NCBI GenBank assembly: GCA_900321945.1
Contig: ONXY01000371.1
Span: forward strand, 1 to 10,851
Source: an uncultured Eubacteriales bacterium
GTDB taxonomy: Bacteria; Bacillota_A; Clostridia; Christensenellales; Aristaeellaceae
Direction: 5' to 3'
Length of the DNA stretch: 10,851 nt
Part shown: positions 1-7,600 of the stretch, in pieces
Numbering within the stretch: the first letter of the stretch is position 1
Layout: every line of letters begins with the position of its first letter
Translations under genes and position numbers: made by a program
The notes under the pieces: model-generated
The model's input: only the letters and a program-made list of their open reading frames with translations
Database searches by the model: none
Told to the model about the DNA's origin: nothing

Positions 1-35
1 CCCGCGTACCAAGATTGTGAAGGAGGATTGGGTTT

Positions 36-1259
36 ATGAACAAGCAGGATATTAAGAAGATCGTCCTCGCCTATTCCGGCGGTCTCGATACGTCCATCAT
101 CATCCCCTGGCTCAAGGAAAATTACAATGATCCCGAGATCATCGCCGTTTCCGGCAACGTCGGCCAGGGCGGGGAACTGGACGGTCTGGAAGAGAAAGCG
201 CTGAAAACCGGCGCTTCCAAGCTCTACATCCTGGATCTGACGGACGAGTATGTGGACGACTACATCATCCCCACCATGAAAGCCGGCGCGGTGTACGAGG
301 ACTATCTTCTCGGCACCAGTCACGCCCGTCCCTGCATCGCGAAGGGGCTCGTGGAAATTGCCCTGAAGGAGGGGGCCGACGCCATCTGCCACGGATGCAC
401 CGGGAAAGGAAACGATCAGGTCCGGTTCGAGCTGGCGGTCAAGCACTTCGCTCCCAATATGCATATCATCGCTCCCTGGCGGGAGTGGTCCATCCAGAGC
501 CGCGAGGAGGAAATCGACTACGCGGAAGCCCATAACGTTCCGCTGAAAATCACAAGGGAAACCAATTATTCCAAGGATAAGAACCTGTGGCATCTGAGTC
601 ACGAAGGGCTGGATCTGGAGGATCCGGCAAACGAACCGCAGTACGGGAAGCCCGGTTTCCTGGAAATGGGCGTGTCCCCCATGGAAGCGCCGGACGAGCC
701 GACATACGTTACGCTGGAATTTGACAAGGGCGTTCCCGTCGCGCTGGACGGGGAAAAGATGTCCGCGAAAAATATCATTCTGAAGCTGAATGAGCTTGGC
801 GGAAAAAACGGCATCGGCATCATTGATATCGTGGAAAACCGGCTGGTCGGCATGAAGTGCCGCGGCGTTTACGAGACTCCCGGCGGTACCATTCTGTACA
901 AAGCCCATGAGGCGCTTGAATCCGTCTGTCTGGACAAGCTGCCCATGCACGAAAAGCAGAAGCTTTCCGTCACCTTCGCGGAGCTGGTTTACAACGGCCT
1001 GTGGTTCTCCCCTCTGCGGGAGGCGCTGTCCGCCTTCGTCGACAAGACCCAGGAGCGTGTGACCGGAAAAGTCCGTCTGAAGCTGTACAAGGGCAACATC
1101 ATCCGGGCGGGTCTCTGGAGCGATTACTCCCTCTATTCCGAGAATATCGCCACCTTTGGCGCCAGCGACTACAATCAGAAGGACGCCGCCGGCTTCATCA
1201 CCCTTTTCGGGCTTCCCACCCGGGTCCAGGCCATGGTGGACGCGCAGCAGAAAATCTGA
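36..1259 (+). CDS. argG: Argininosuccinate synthase (ArgG)
   Basis: The enzyme joins citrulline and aspartate, using ATP, to make argininosuccinate, the penultimate step of arginine biosynthesis in the cytoplasm. The 407-residue product is full length for the family (about 400). The N-terminal ATP-pyrophosphatase loop AYSGGLDTS lies at residues 12-20. The family motif [14 protein letters not shown] at 119-132 binds nucleotide and citrulline/aspartate. The ATG is preceded by AGGAGG at 21-26 with a 9-base gap, which fixes the start. Only 35 bases upstream are visible, so its promoter, any ArgR operator and any upstream operon partner cannot be judged. No argH follows: the gene ends in a strong terminator and converges on rsmH. 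It is the only + strand gene here. Identity is very secure. Confidence 0.97.
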   Translation: MNKQDIKKIVLAYSGGLDTSIIIPWLKENYNDPEIIAVSGNVGQGGELDGLEEKALKTGASKLYILDLTDEYVDDYIIPTMKAGAVYEDYLLGTSHARPCIAKGLVEIALKEGADAICHGCTGKGNDQVRFELAVKHFAPNMHIIAPWREWSIQSREEEIDYAEAHNVPLKITRETNYSKDKNLWHLSHEGLDLEDPANEPQYGKPGFLEMGVSPMEAPDEPTYVTLEFDKGVPVALDGEKMSAKNIILKLNELGGKNGIGIIDIVENRLVGMKCRGVYETPGGTILYKAHEALESVCLDKLPMHEKQKLSVTFAELVYNGLWFSPLREALSAFVDKTQERVTGKVRLKLYKGNIIRAGLWSDYSLYSENIATFGASDYNQKDAAGFITLFGLPTRVQAMVDAQQKI

Positions 1260-1278
1260 GTTCCCTCTTCACAGATTA

Positions 1279-1308
1279 CGCCCGGAGAAAGCTCCGGGCG
1301 CCTTTTTT
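1279..1308 (+). terminator. Rho-independent terminator after argG
   Basis: A perfect 9-bp GC-rich stem (1279-1287 with 1292-1300) closes the tetraloop AAAG. It is followed within two bases by six T residues at 1303-1308. It starts 20 bases after the argG stop codon. On the opposite strand the stem is not followed by a T run, so it should act mainly on argG. The convergent rsmH has no clear terminator of its own in the 40 bases between. Confidence 0.93.
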
Positions 1309-1348
1309 ATGCTTTTAGGGGAAAGCCGGTTACGGTCTGCGTCCGGAA

Positions 1349-2287
1349 CTATATCTTTTCGGCCGCCCTGAGCTTCGCGCTGCGCGCGCGGGGGTTTCGG
1401 GCTGTTTCTTCCTCCGTGGGCTTGACCGCACCTCCGGCCAGAACCCGCAGCTGCGGCTTCCGCCCGCAGGTGCAGACAGGCGCTTTCGGGGGGCAGACGC
1501 AGGGATTCTGCAGCCGCTGGAAGCAGCGCTTCACCAGTCTGTCCTCCAGGGAGTGGAAGGTGATCACGCAGATCCGTCCCCCGCTTTTCAGACAGTCCGT
1601 CAGATCGCAAAGCGCCTGATCCAGCGGCGTCAGCTCGTCGTTTACCGCGATCCGTACGGCCTGAAACGTTCTTCGGGCCGGGTGTCCGTCCTCTTTTCTG
1701 CGGACCGCCCGCGGAATCGCGGCGTCCACGGCCGCCACCAGGTCGAATGTGGTTTCCAGCGGCTTCTTTTTCCGGTGTTCGCAAATGATCTTCGCGATCC
1801 TGGCCGCCCATTTCTCCTCGCCGAAATCCCGGATGATCTCCGTCAGTTCCCGCTCATCCGCTTCGTTCAGCAGCTCCGCGGCCGTTCTTCCCCGGCTTCT
1901 GTCCATCCTCATATCCAGCGGAGCGTCCTCGTGGTAGCTGAAGCCCCGTTCCGGCGTGTCCAGCTGAGGGCTGGACACGCCGAGATCCAGCAGAACCCCG
2001 TCCAGGAGCGGCGCCCCTGCTTCCGCCAGGAGTTCCTTCGCGTCGTGGAAATTGCCGTGTATCGCCCGGAATCCGGGATACTCCTTCAGTCTTTCCGAGG
2101 CCGCGGCGACCGCCGTCTCGTCCCTGTCGATTCCGTACAGCGCCGCTCCGGGCCCGGCAGCCTTCAGAATAGCCTCGCTGTGGCCTCCGCCCCCGAGCGT
2201 GCCGTCGCAGTATACTCCTCCCGCCGCGGGCCGGATCCATTCCAGGGTCTCCCGAAGCATTACGGGTTCATGAATAAAACCGCCCAT
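1349..2287 (-). CDS. rsmH: 16S rRNA (cytosine-1402-N4)-methyltransferase RsmH
   Basis: RsmH (formerly MraW) uses S-adenosylmethionine to methylate N4 of C1402 in 16S rRNA, in the ribosomal P site. The 312-residue protein is normal length. Visible family blocks are the SAM-binding DGTLGGGGHS at 28-37, D54 after the second strand, LLDLGVSSPQLD at 99-110, PLDMRMD at 123-129, RRTFQAVRIAVNDEL at 205-219, ITFHSLEDR at 242-250, the family Cys pattern CVCPPKAPVCTC at 263-274 and the C-terminal NPRARSAKLR. The ATG has TAAGGAG six bases upstream, and that TAA is the stop of rsmI. The gene therefore appears translationally coupled to rsmI, whose product methylates the ribose of the same nucleotide. In many bacteria rsmH sits in the mraZ/ftsL/ftsI division cluster, but here it does not. 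It converges on argG. Confidence 0.97.
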   Translation of the reverse strand: MGGFIHEPVMLRETLEWIRPAAGGVYCDGTLGGGGHSEAILKAAGPGAALYGIDRDETAVAAASERLKEYPGFRAIHGNFHDAKELLAEAGAPLLDGVLLDLGVSSPQLDTPERGFSYHEDAPLDMRMDRSRGRTAAELLNEADERELTEIIRDFGEEKWAARIAKIICEHRKKKPLETTFDLVAAVDAAIPRAVRRKEDGHPARRTFQAVRIAVNDELTPLDQALCDLTDCLKSGGRICVITFHSLEDRLVKRCFQRLQNPCVCPPKAPVCTCGRKPQLRVLAGGAVKPTEEETARNPRARSAKLRAAEKI

Positions 2288-2293
2288 CGTCTG

Positions 2294-2300
2294 CTCCTTA
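2294..2300 (-). promoter_or_regulatory. rsmH ribosome binding site overlapping the rsmI stop codon
   Basis: On the - strand the sequence reads TAAGGAG. The first three bases are the rsmI stop codon and AAGGAG is the Shine-Dalgarno site for rsmH, six bases before its ATG. A ribosome ending on rsmI would sit on the rsmH initiation site, so coupled translation is likely (inference from layout). Confidence 0.85.
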
Positions 2301-3161
2301 TTCGTTCGCGAACAGTTTTTTCAGATTCAGCGCGGCCTGCTTCACCGCGTTTTTCTTTTCGCCGTTCAGGATCAGCTCGTTCTGCGCGTCCCGCAGGCTC
2401 AGTCCGTTCCGGATCATTTCGTCGGCGATCCGCGCCTCGAGCGAAACCGGCGCCGCCGTTTCCGCCGGCCGGGGTTTCTCCGTGCCGTGCAGATCCAGCA
2501 CCAGACAGTATTCGCCTTTTTCCGTCTTCGGGTTTTCCCGCAGCGCCGCGAGAACATCCTCCGGGCTCCCCCGCAGGGTCTTCTCATGCAGTTTGGTCAG
2601 ATCGCAGCTTACGCTCAGTTCAGCTCCGGGGAGCGTTTCTGCGATGGCTTCCACCAGATCCGTCACCCGGAAGGGAGATTCGTGAATCACCGCGGCGCGA
2701 ACGCCCCCGGAGATCTCCTTCAGCTTTTCCCGAAGTTCCTTTTTCTCTCTGGGCAGGAAACCGTAGAACGCGAATTCCCGCGTGTTGAATCCGGAAACGC
2801 TCAGCGCCGCGACGGCTGCGCAGCATCCCGGAACCGGCTGCACCTCGATTCCCCTGTCTGCGCAGGCCCGGACCAGACCGTATCCGGGATCGGATACGCA
2901 CGGGGTTCCCGCGTCCGTCGTCAGAGCGACCTTCAGATCCTCCGCCGCCATTTTATCCGCCAGGTACTCCCCTTTGCCGCTCTCGTTATGCTGATGGCAG
3001 CTGGTCAGCGGCGTCCGGATTCCGAAAGCCTGGCACAGCTTTCCCGTGACCCGCGTGTCCTCCGCGGCAATCAGATCCGCGTTTCTCAGGGTTTCCACGG
3101 CCCGGGGGGACCAGTCCTGCAGGTTCCCGATGGGCGTAGCCACAACGTAAAGTATCGCCAC
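2298..3161 (-). CDS. rsmI: 16S rRNA (cytidine-1402-2'-O)-methyltransferase RsmI
   Basis: RsmI transfers a methyl group from S-adenosylmethionine to the 2'-OH of C1402 in 16S rRNA. The fold is the tetrapyrrole-methylase type. With the start chosen here, family motifs fall at VATPIGNLQD 7-16, AEDTR 33-37, TDAGTPCVSDPG 82-93, a PG-x-x-A loop at 111-115 (PGCCA), GFLP 134-137 and HESPFR 160-165. A helical C-terminal tail ends the protein. I chose the GTG at 3161 because AAGGAAGG lies six bases upstream and the resulting 287 residues match the usual length (E. coli about 286). A GTG seven codons further upstream (3182) is open in frame but would swallow that ribosome binding site. The gene lies 145 bp after the GH3 gene, beyond a likely terminator. 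I see no convincing promoter for it. It is coupled to rsmH downstream. Confidence 0.96.
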   Translation of the reverse strand: MAILYVVATPIGNLQDWSPRAVETLRNADLIAAEDTRVTGKLCQAFGIRTPLTSCHQHNESGKGEYLADKMAAEDLKVALTTDAGTPCVSDPGYGLVRACADRGIEVQPVPGCCAAVAALSVSGFNTREFAFYGFLPREKKELREKLKEISGGVRAAVIHESPFRVTDLVEAIAETLPGAELSVSCDLTKLHEKTLRGSPEDVLAALRENPKTEKGEYCLVLDLHGTEKPRPAETAAPVSLEARIADEMIRNGLSLRDAQNELILNGEKKNAVKQAALNLKKLFANE

Positions 3162-3167
3162 TTCTTT

Positions 3168-3175
3168 CCTTCCTT
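3168..3175 (-). promoter_or_regulatory. Ribosome binding site that decides the rsmI start
   Basis: AAGGAAGG on the - strand lies six bases before the GTG at 3161. It supports that start rather than the upstream in-frame GTG at 3182. Confidence 0.75.
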
Positions 3176-3265
3176 CCGGCACAGCCGTGTTTCGTGATTC
3201 ACGGACCCCGCGGGACGTCCGCCGTCATACCGGTCCGGGTTTCTCTCCCGGTACGGACAAAAGAA

Positions 3266-3293
3266 CCGTCCGGCGGTTGATTCCTCCGGACGG
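3266..3293 (-). terminator. Probable Rho-independent terminator after the GH3 gene
   Basis: CCGTCCGG at 3266-3273 pairs perfectly with CCGGACGG at 3286-3293 (8 bp, 12-base loop), starting 13 bases after the GH3 stop codon. On the - strand the stem is followed by TTCTTTTG, a short interrupted T run. The loop is larger and the T run weaker than in the argG terminator, so it may leak into rsmI. Confidence 0.65.
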
Positions 3294-3306
3294 AACTCGG
3301 ATATCC

Positions 3307-5376
3307 TTATTTCCTGATCTCCAGCGGCTTCTTTCCCGTCAGCGCGGCGCTTCTTTCGTCCGGCTGGTACAGGCCGGCGTACAGGGTGCCGTGCTCCGCG
3401 GGAACGCGGTCGCCGTTTTCATTCACCACGGTCCAGGTCAGAGGATCCAGTTTCATCCGGATTTCCTTCTCTTCACCCGGGAGCAGCCGGATCCTGCGGA
3501 AGCCGCAGAGCCTGGGATGCAGCGGAGCAAATCCGCTGTCGCAGCGGACGTATGCCTGAGCGACGGTCTCCCCTTCCATGCTCCCGGTGTTTTTCACCCG
3601 GAGCAGAAGCCCGTCCGCCGTTTCTTCCGCGCGGGTAATCTCGAAATCCGTATAGCTCAGTCCGTATCCGAAGGGGTAGAGAGGCGTGCCCTCGAAGTAC
3701 CGGTACGTCCGGTTCTTCATGGAATAGTCCTCAAAGTCGGGCAGATCGCCGACCTCCCGGTAGAATGTCAGAGGCAGCCGTCCGCTGGGGTTCACCTCGC
3801 CGAACAGAATCTCCGCCAGAGCCGTTCCGCCGGCCTGTCCGGGATACCACGCGAAGATCTTCGCGTCGCCTTCCGGGACGTTCAGGCTGCTGCCCGCCGC
3901 GACGACTGTCACCAGCTTCCGGGCCTTCTCCTTCAGCACGGCCAGCAGCTTCCGCTGGCTTTCGGGAATCAGCAGGTCCTTCTTGTCCCCGCTGAAGTAC
4001 TCGTTGCCGGTATCGCCTTCCTCGCCTTCCAGTCCCGCGTCCAGGCCGACGCAAGCGATGGTCGCGTCGGCAGCCTCGGCGTACATCGCCGCTTCCGCGA
4101 GACGGTCGTCCGCCTGCGCCAGGCCGCTGGTCCGGTCCTTGAACAGATGGCTTCCCAGGCTGTACAGCACCCGGATCCCGTGTTTTTCCGCGTAGGCGCG
4201 GATTCCGGCGAGGAAAGTCACGTACCGGCTGCTGGTTCCGTTGTAGTTGCCCTCCAGCGCGGTTACGCTGTCGGCGTTGGGGCCGATCACGGCGATGGTC
4301 CGGATCTTCCCGGGGTCAAGGGGAAGAACGCCGTTATTCTCCAGAAGCACCATGCTTTTTTCCGCGGCTTTCAGCGCAAGCGCGGCGTTTTCGTCGGTAT
4401 CGACCGCCGTCACCGGGATTTTGTCGTACTCGCAGTCGTCGGCGAACATTCCCAGCAGCGCCCGGGTCGTCATCAGCCGGGTGCAGGCCCGGTCGATGTC
4501 CTCCTCGGTGATCAGCCCTTCCTGCAGCGCTTCCAGCATATGCAGATAGGTGTTTCCGCAGTTCAGATCGCACCCGTTCCGGATGGCCAGCGCGGCGCTT
4601 TCGGGAGCTGTTCCGGTTACGTGATGATTCACATGAAAGTCGCGGACGGCCCAGCAGTCGCTGACTACGTGGCCGCGGAATCCCCACCTGTCCCGAAGAA
4701 TGTCCTTCAGCAGTGTCTTTGAGCCGCATGCCGGTTCTCCGTTCACGCGGTTGTAGGCGCCCATGACGCTTTCCACTTCCGCTTCTCTGACGGTGGCTTC
4801 AAAGGCGGGCAGATAGGTCTCAAACATATCCTTCAGGCTTGCCCTGGCATCGAACTCGTGCCGGAGAGCCTCGGGGCCTGAATGGACCGCGAAATGTTTG
4901 CTGCAGGCTGACGTTTTCAGATATTTTCCGTCCCCCTGCAGACCTTTGATGAACCGTATGCCCAGACGGCTTGTCAGATATGGATCCTCGCCGTAGGTTT
5001 CATGCCCCCGTCCCCAGCGCGGGTCGCGGAAGATATTGATATTCGGGCTCCACACCGTCAGGCCTTTGTAAATGTCCCTGTCCCCGTGGCTGCTCTGACC
5101 GTTGTACTTGGCCCGGGCTTCCTCCGAGATCGCTTCGGCGATCTCCTGCTGCATATCCTCGTCGAACATGGCCGCGAGCCCGATGGCCTGCGGAAAAACC
5201 GTGGCCGTGCCTGCCCGCGCAACTCCGTGCAGCACTTCGTTCCACCAGTTGTACGCGGGTATCCCCAGTCTGGGAATCGCGGGAGCGTCGTATTTCAGCT
5301 GACTGGCCTTCTCTTCCAGGGTCATCCTGCTTACCAGTTCCTCCGCCTTGCGCCGGGCTTCTTCTCTGTTGCGCAT
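3307..5376 (-). CDS. Glycoside hydrolase family 3 protein (beta-xylosidase/beta-glucosidase type)
   Basis: This is probably an exo-acting, retaining glycosidase that releases sugars from the non-reducing ends of beta-linked oligosaccharides. The 689 residues hold the three GH3 parts. An N-terminal TIM-like barrel (about 1-310) has NWWNEVLHGVA 43-53, PRWGRGHETYGEDP 119-132, KHF 160-162, YNRVNGEP 208-215 and the nucleophile Asp240 in VVSDCWA. A second alpha/beta domain (about 335-570) has a Glu cluster at 450-453 (LEGEEGD) that probably contains the acid/base. A fibronectin-III-like domain occupies about 575-675. There is no signal peptide or membrane segment, so it should act on imported oligosaccharides in the cytoplasm. 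AAGGAG lies eight bases before the ATG. It has its own likely promoter and terminator, and no transporter or regulator gene is adjacent. The NWWNEVLHGVA block favours the xylosidase-like GH3 branch, but substrate cannot be fixed from sequence. Confidence 0.94.
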   Translation of the reverse strand: MRNREEARRKAEELVSRMTLEEKASQLKYDAPAIPRLGIPAYNWWNEVLHGVARAGTATVFPQAIGLAAMFDEDMQQEIAEAISEEARAKYNGQSSHGDRDIYKGLTVWSPNINIFRDPRWGRGHETYGEDPYLTSRLGIRFIKGLQGDGKYLKTSACSKHFAVHSGPEALRHEFDARASLKDMFETYLPAFEATVREAEVESVMGAYNRVNGEPACGSKTLLKDILRDRWGFRGHVVSDCWAVRDFHVNHHVTGTAPESAALAIRNGCDLNCGNTYLHMLEALQEGLITEEDIDRACTRLMTTRALLGMFADDCEYDKIPVTAVDTDENAALALKAAEKSMVLLENNGVLPLDPGKIRTIAVIGPNADSVTALEGNYNGTSSRYVTFLAGIRAYAEKHGIRVLYSLGSHLFKDRTSGLAQADDRLAEAAMYAEAADATIACVGLDAGLEGEEGDTGNEYFSGDKKDLLIPESQRKLLAVLKEKARKLVTVVAAGSSLNVPEGDAKIFAWYPGQAGGTALAEILFGEVNPSGRLPLTFYREVGDLPDFEDYSMKNRTYRYFEGTPLYPFGYGLSYTDFEITRAEETADGLLLRVKNTGSMEGETVAQAYVRCDSGFAPLHPRLCGFRRIRLLPGEEKEIRMKLDPLTWTVVNENGDRVPAEHGTLYAGLYQPDERSAALTGKKPLEIRK

Positions 5377-5443
5377 GATCCATTCTCCTTTGCGGTCCTT
5401 TGAGGAGGCGCGTTCCTTCGCGGCGGGCTGTTCTTCCCTGCCG

Positions 5444-5473
5444 TTTCTTCCGCCGGGTTCTCTCCGGAAGAAA
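5444..5473. repeat. Inverted repeat in the GH3 leader
   Basis: TTCTTCCG at 5445-5452 is perfectly complementary to CGGAAGAA at 5465-5472, and the pair extends by one A:T to 5444/5473. The loop is 12 bases. It lies between the predicted promoter and the GH3 start, in the presumed untranslated leader. No T run follows on either strand, so it is not a simple terminator. It could be an operator for a repressor or an RNA hairpin. Which one is unknown. Confidence 0.6.
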
Positions 5474-5519
5474 TGATCGTGTGTGAATTAACCGCATTCA
5501 GTTCTCCCGGATCGGTTTC

Positions 5520-5548
5520 ATGTTATCACACGGCCTTCGGTTTTTCAA
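5520..5548 (-). promoter_or_regulatory. Probable sigma-A promoter for the GH3 gene
   Basis: On the - strand, TTGAAA (5543-5548) and TAACAT (5520-5525) are separated by exactly 17 bases. A TG dinucleotide sits one base before the -10 (TGaTAACAT), the extended -10 arrangement. Transcription would start near 5513, leaving a leader of about 137 bases before the GH3 ATG at 5376. The leader contains the inverted repeat at 5444-5473. The 5377-5602 gap holds no gene that I can support. Confidence 0.65.
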
Positions 5549-5602
5549 TTGATTCGGGCACATTTACGGCTTCCGCCGCAACAGATGACCATTCCGGATT
5601 GA

Positions 5603-7588
5603 TTATTGCGCGTCGCGTACTCTGTATACCGCCGCTTCGCCGTTCTCAAACACGGCAGGCCAGATTTCCGCTATTTTTTCCTCATTCACGTCATAGTTCG
5701 ATCGTTCATAAGAGGAAACATAGATATAGTCCACGCCGTATTTTTCCAGAACGTCCCGGGCGTTCCCGGGATCTTCGTAGAAGCGGGCCAGATCCGCCTT
5801 CCGCTCGGAGGTGTCGAAGCCGTGCCAGTACAGCCACAGATCCGGTCCGCATACAATGGTCCGGCCGGCAATGGAATCAGCGGGATTCAGGTGCTGCGTT
5901 CCCGTAAGAAAAACCGCTTCCCTTTCCGTATGATCCCGGATGTATTCTCCGGCCTCCACGCTTTCCCTGCTGAACGCCTGATAGCTGGAAACCCATTCCC
6001 TGGCCAGCGTCAGGACGGGGCTGAGAAAAATTACCGCGGCGGCTGCGGCGGCCATGACGGACCTCCCCCGGAGACTCTTCAGCATCCGCCAGACCTTCCC
6101 GGCCCAGTTGGCTGCGATCATGCAGCCGATCATCCAGGCCAGATAGAACAGTTTGTTGTTGTCGTACTCATTGGGCTGAAACCGGATCAGCTCCGCCGCC
6201 AGAACGATGGGAATCAGGCCGCTGAAAAGCCTTCTCTGCTTCGGATCCCTGTCGAAAGCGGCTGCAAGCAGCATCAGAAAAGGGAGCCCGATATTCTTGA
6301 CATAAAACCAGATATAGAAGTCCCGCATACCCGTTCCGCCGGGATTGTTCACCCAGTTGAACTGGAAGGTCAGAAAGCCGGTGTGCCCTTCTCCCGTCTG
6401 AAGTGCCTGCGCGAAGGTAAACCCGGTCAGCTGCGGAAGCGCCGGCACCGCGGCGGCCGCAAGATAGACGGCGTACTTCCGCAGGATCCCGCTCCGCTTC
6501 CTTTGCCCCGGCCCGCCGCCGTGGATCATGTCGTAAAGCAGCACGCCGGCGGAGCTCAGTCCCAGGGCAAGGAAGGTATGCGTATGGATCAGCGGGAGAC
6601 CTCCCGCCCAGATGCCGAGAAGGATTTCTCCTCTGAGTCCGCGGTCCGGATCACCCCGGCCTGACCGGAACACGGTTTCCAGCAGATAAAAACAGGGGAT
6701 TCCCATGGCCCATCCGGCCAGAAGCGTCCTCTGGGGAACCATCAGATCCGCGATCACGTTGCTCCACCGCAGGTTATTCGGCTCCGGCTGATTGGTGGGC
6801 GTTTTGTAGTATCCTTCCATGATCCTCCGGATCCGCCCGATTACCGTCAGCGTGCCGTCCGCGTCGTATCCGGCCGCCTGGTCGAAATCGTAGAGAAAGC
6901 CAAGCCCGCCGTTCAGGAAGAAGAACAGAGCCGCCAGAACGACCGTTTTTCGTCCCGTGGTCATTTCTCTGCCCAGAATCATTACACCCATGAAGCATAG
7001 GGCCATCATGAAGGTCCCCGGAAGCGTCACGGAAGCCTGCAGGCCGCATCCCGCCAGATAAAAGCTGGTGCTGAGCGTATCCGCCAGGAAGGGATAGCTG
7101 AGCCGGCTGCCGGGATAGAAGGGGTAGTCCGCCGGGAACCTTTTGTCCGCCAGCCCGGTCACAAAGCTCAGGTGCATCGGCAGGTCCCCGTAGGTGCTCT
7201 GCCCCACGTTCCAGTTTCCCGCGGCGTCCACACGCATGACGTGCGTATACTGCAGGTATCCGCCCAGAATCGTGAGCGGCAGCGCCGTCAGCAGAAGCTG
7301 CTTTCCCAGCGCCGTTTCCTCCCGGTCCCATCCCCGGACCGGTCTCCTGTCCCGGACGAGAAAACAGAGCAGGGTCAGAAGTGCTCCGGCGCCCAGAGCA
7401 TAAAAATGTGCTTTCAGGGTAAACGCGGAAACAAAAGCGGCCAGCGCGGGCAGCCACATCATTTCCAGAAGCCCCAGGCTCATGCCCAGCCAGATCCGGT
7501 CCAGAACCCGCCGACGGGGCAGAAGGAAGCGGACGGACGCGAGGCCCTCCGCCTGAAAGCACAGAAAGATTCCGATGGATAGAAGCAT
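5603..7588 (-). CDS. Polytopic membrane protein, GT-C glycosyltransferase-like (unassigned)
   Basis: This 661-residue protein has roughly 11-13 hydrophobic segments spread over residues 1-530 and a hydrophilic C-terminal domain at about 530-661. The layout is that of GT-C enzymes, which move sugars from polyprenyl-phosphate donors on the outer face of the membrane. Supporting details are an acidic loop GDLPMH at 134-139 after an early membrane segment, followed by FPADYPFYPG (151-160), and a later QPNEYDNNKL motif (471-480). The C-terminal domain (YGVDYIYVSSYER, 617-629) resembles the soluble tails seen in such proteins. I do not recognise a named family, and donor and acceptor are unknown. 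Its ATG lies five bases after GAGGAG, which overlaps the whiA stop codon, so it is probably translated together with whiA. No terminator is evident after its TAA at 5603-5605. A non-catalytic membrane role remains possible. Confidence 0.85.
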   Translation of the reverse strand: MLLSIGIFLCFQAEGLASVRFLLPRRRVLDRIWLGMSLGLLEMMWLPALAAFVSAFTLKAHFYALGAGALLTLLCFLVRDRRPVRGWDREETALGKQLLLTALPLTILGGYLQYTHVMRVDAAGNWNVGQSTYGDLPMHLSFVTGLADKRFPADYPFYPGSRLSYPFLADTLSTSFYLAGCGLQASVTLPGTFMMALCFMGVMILGREMTTGRKTVVLAALFFFLNGGLGFLYDFDQAAGYDADGTLTVIGRIRRIMEGYYKTPTNQPEPNNLRWSNVIADLMVPQRTLLAGWAMGIPCFYLLETVFRSGRGDPDRGLRGEILLGIWAGGLPLIHTHTFLALGLSSAGVLLYDMIHGGGPGQRKRSGILRKYAVYLAAAAVPALPQLTGFTFAQALQTGEGHTGFLTFQFNWVNNPGGTGMRDFYIWFYVKNIGLPFLMLLAAAFDRDPKQRRLFSGLIPIVLAAELIRFQPNEYDNNKLFYLAWMIGCMIAANWAGKVWRMLKSLRGRSVMAAAAAAVIFLSPVLTLAREWVSSYQAFSRESVEAGEYIRDHTEREAVFLTGTQHLNPADSIAGRTIVCGPDLWLYWHGFDTSERKADLARFYEDPGNARDVLEKYGVDYIYVSSYERSNYDVNEEKIAEIWPAVFENGEAAVYRVRDAQ

Positions 7589-7593
7589 GATTT

Positions 7594-7600
7594 CTCCTCA
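7594..7600 (-). promoter_or_regulatory. Ribosome binding site of the membrane protein overlapping the whiA stop
   Basis: The - strand reads TGAGGAG. TGA ends whiA and GAGGAG is the ribosome binding site, five bases before the ATG at 7588. This implies coupled translation of the two genes. Confidence 0.85.

Noticed and set aside
1553..2788. A 411-codon open frame on the + strand spanning rsmH and part of rsmI
   Set aside because: It crosses the junction of two well-supported genes on the other strand, has low-complexity Arg/Ser/Pro composition and no domain. It is a compositional artefact.
2803..2831. PGCCA in RsmI where E. coli has PGPSA, considered as a lesion in the SAM loop
   Set aside because: This loop varies between Firmicutes RsmI proteins, and the other motifs are intact, so loss of function is not supported.
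3187..4722. A 511-codon open frame on the + strand opposite the GH3 gene
   Set aside because: It lies wholly antisense to a clear GH3 enzyme, has no recognisable domain and is rich in Arg, Gln and Gly. GC-rich third positions of the real gene explain such long shadows.
5606..6664. A 352-codon open frame on the + strand opposite the membrane protein
   Set aside because: It has no membrane segments, motifs or convincing ribosome binding site, and it lies inside a well-formed polytopic membrane gene.
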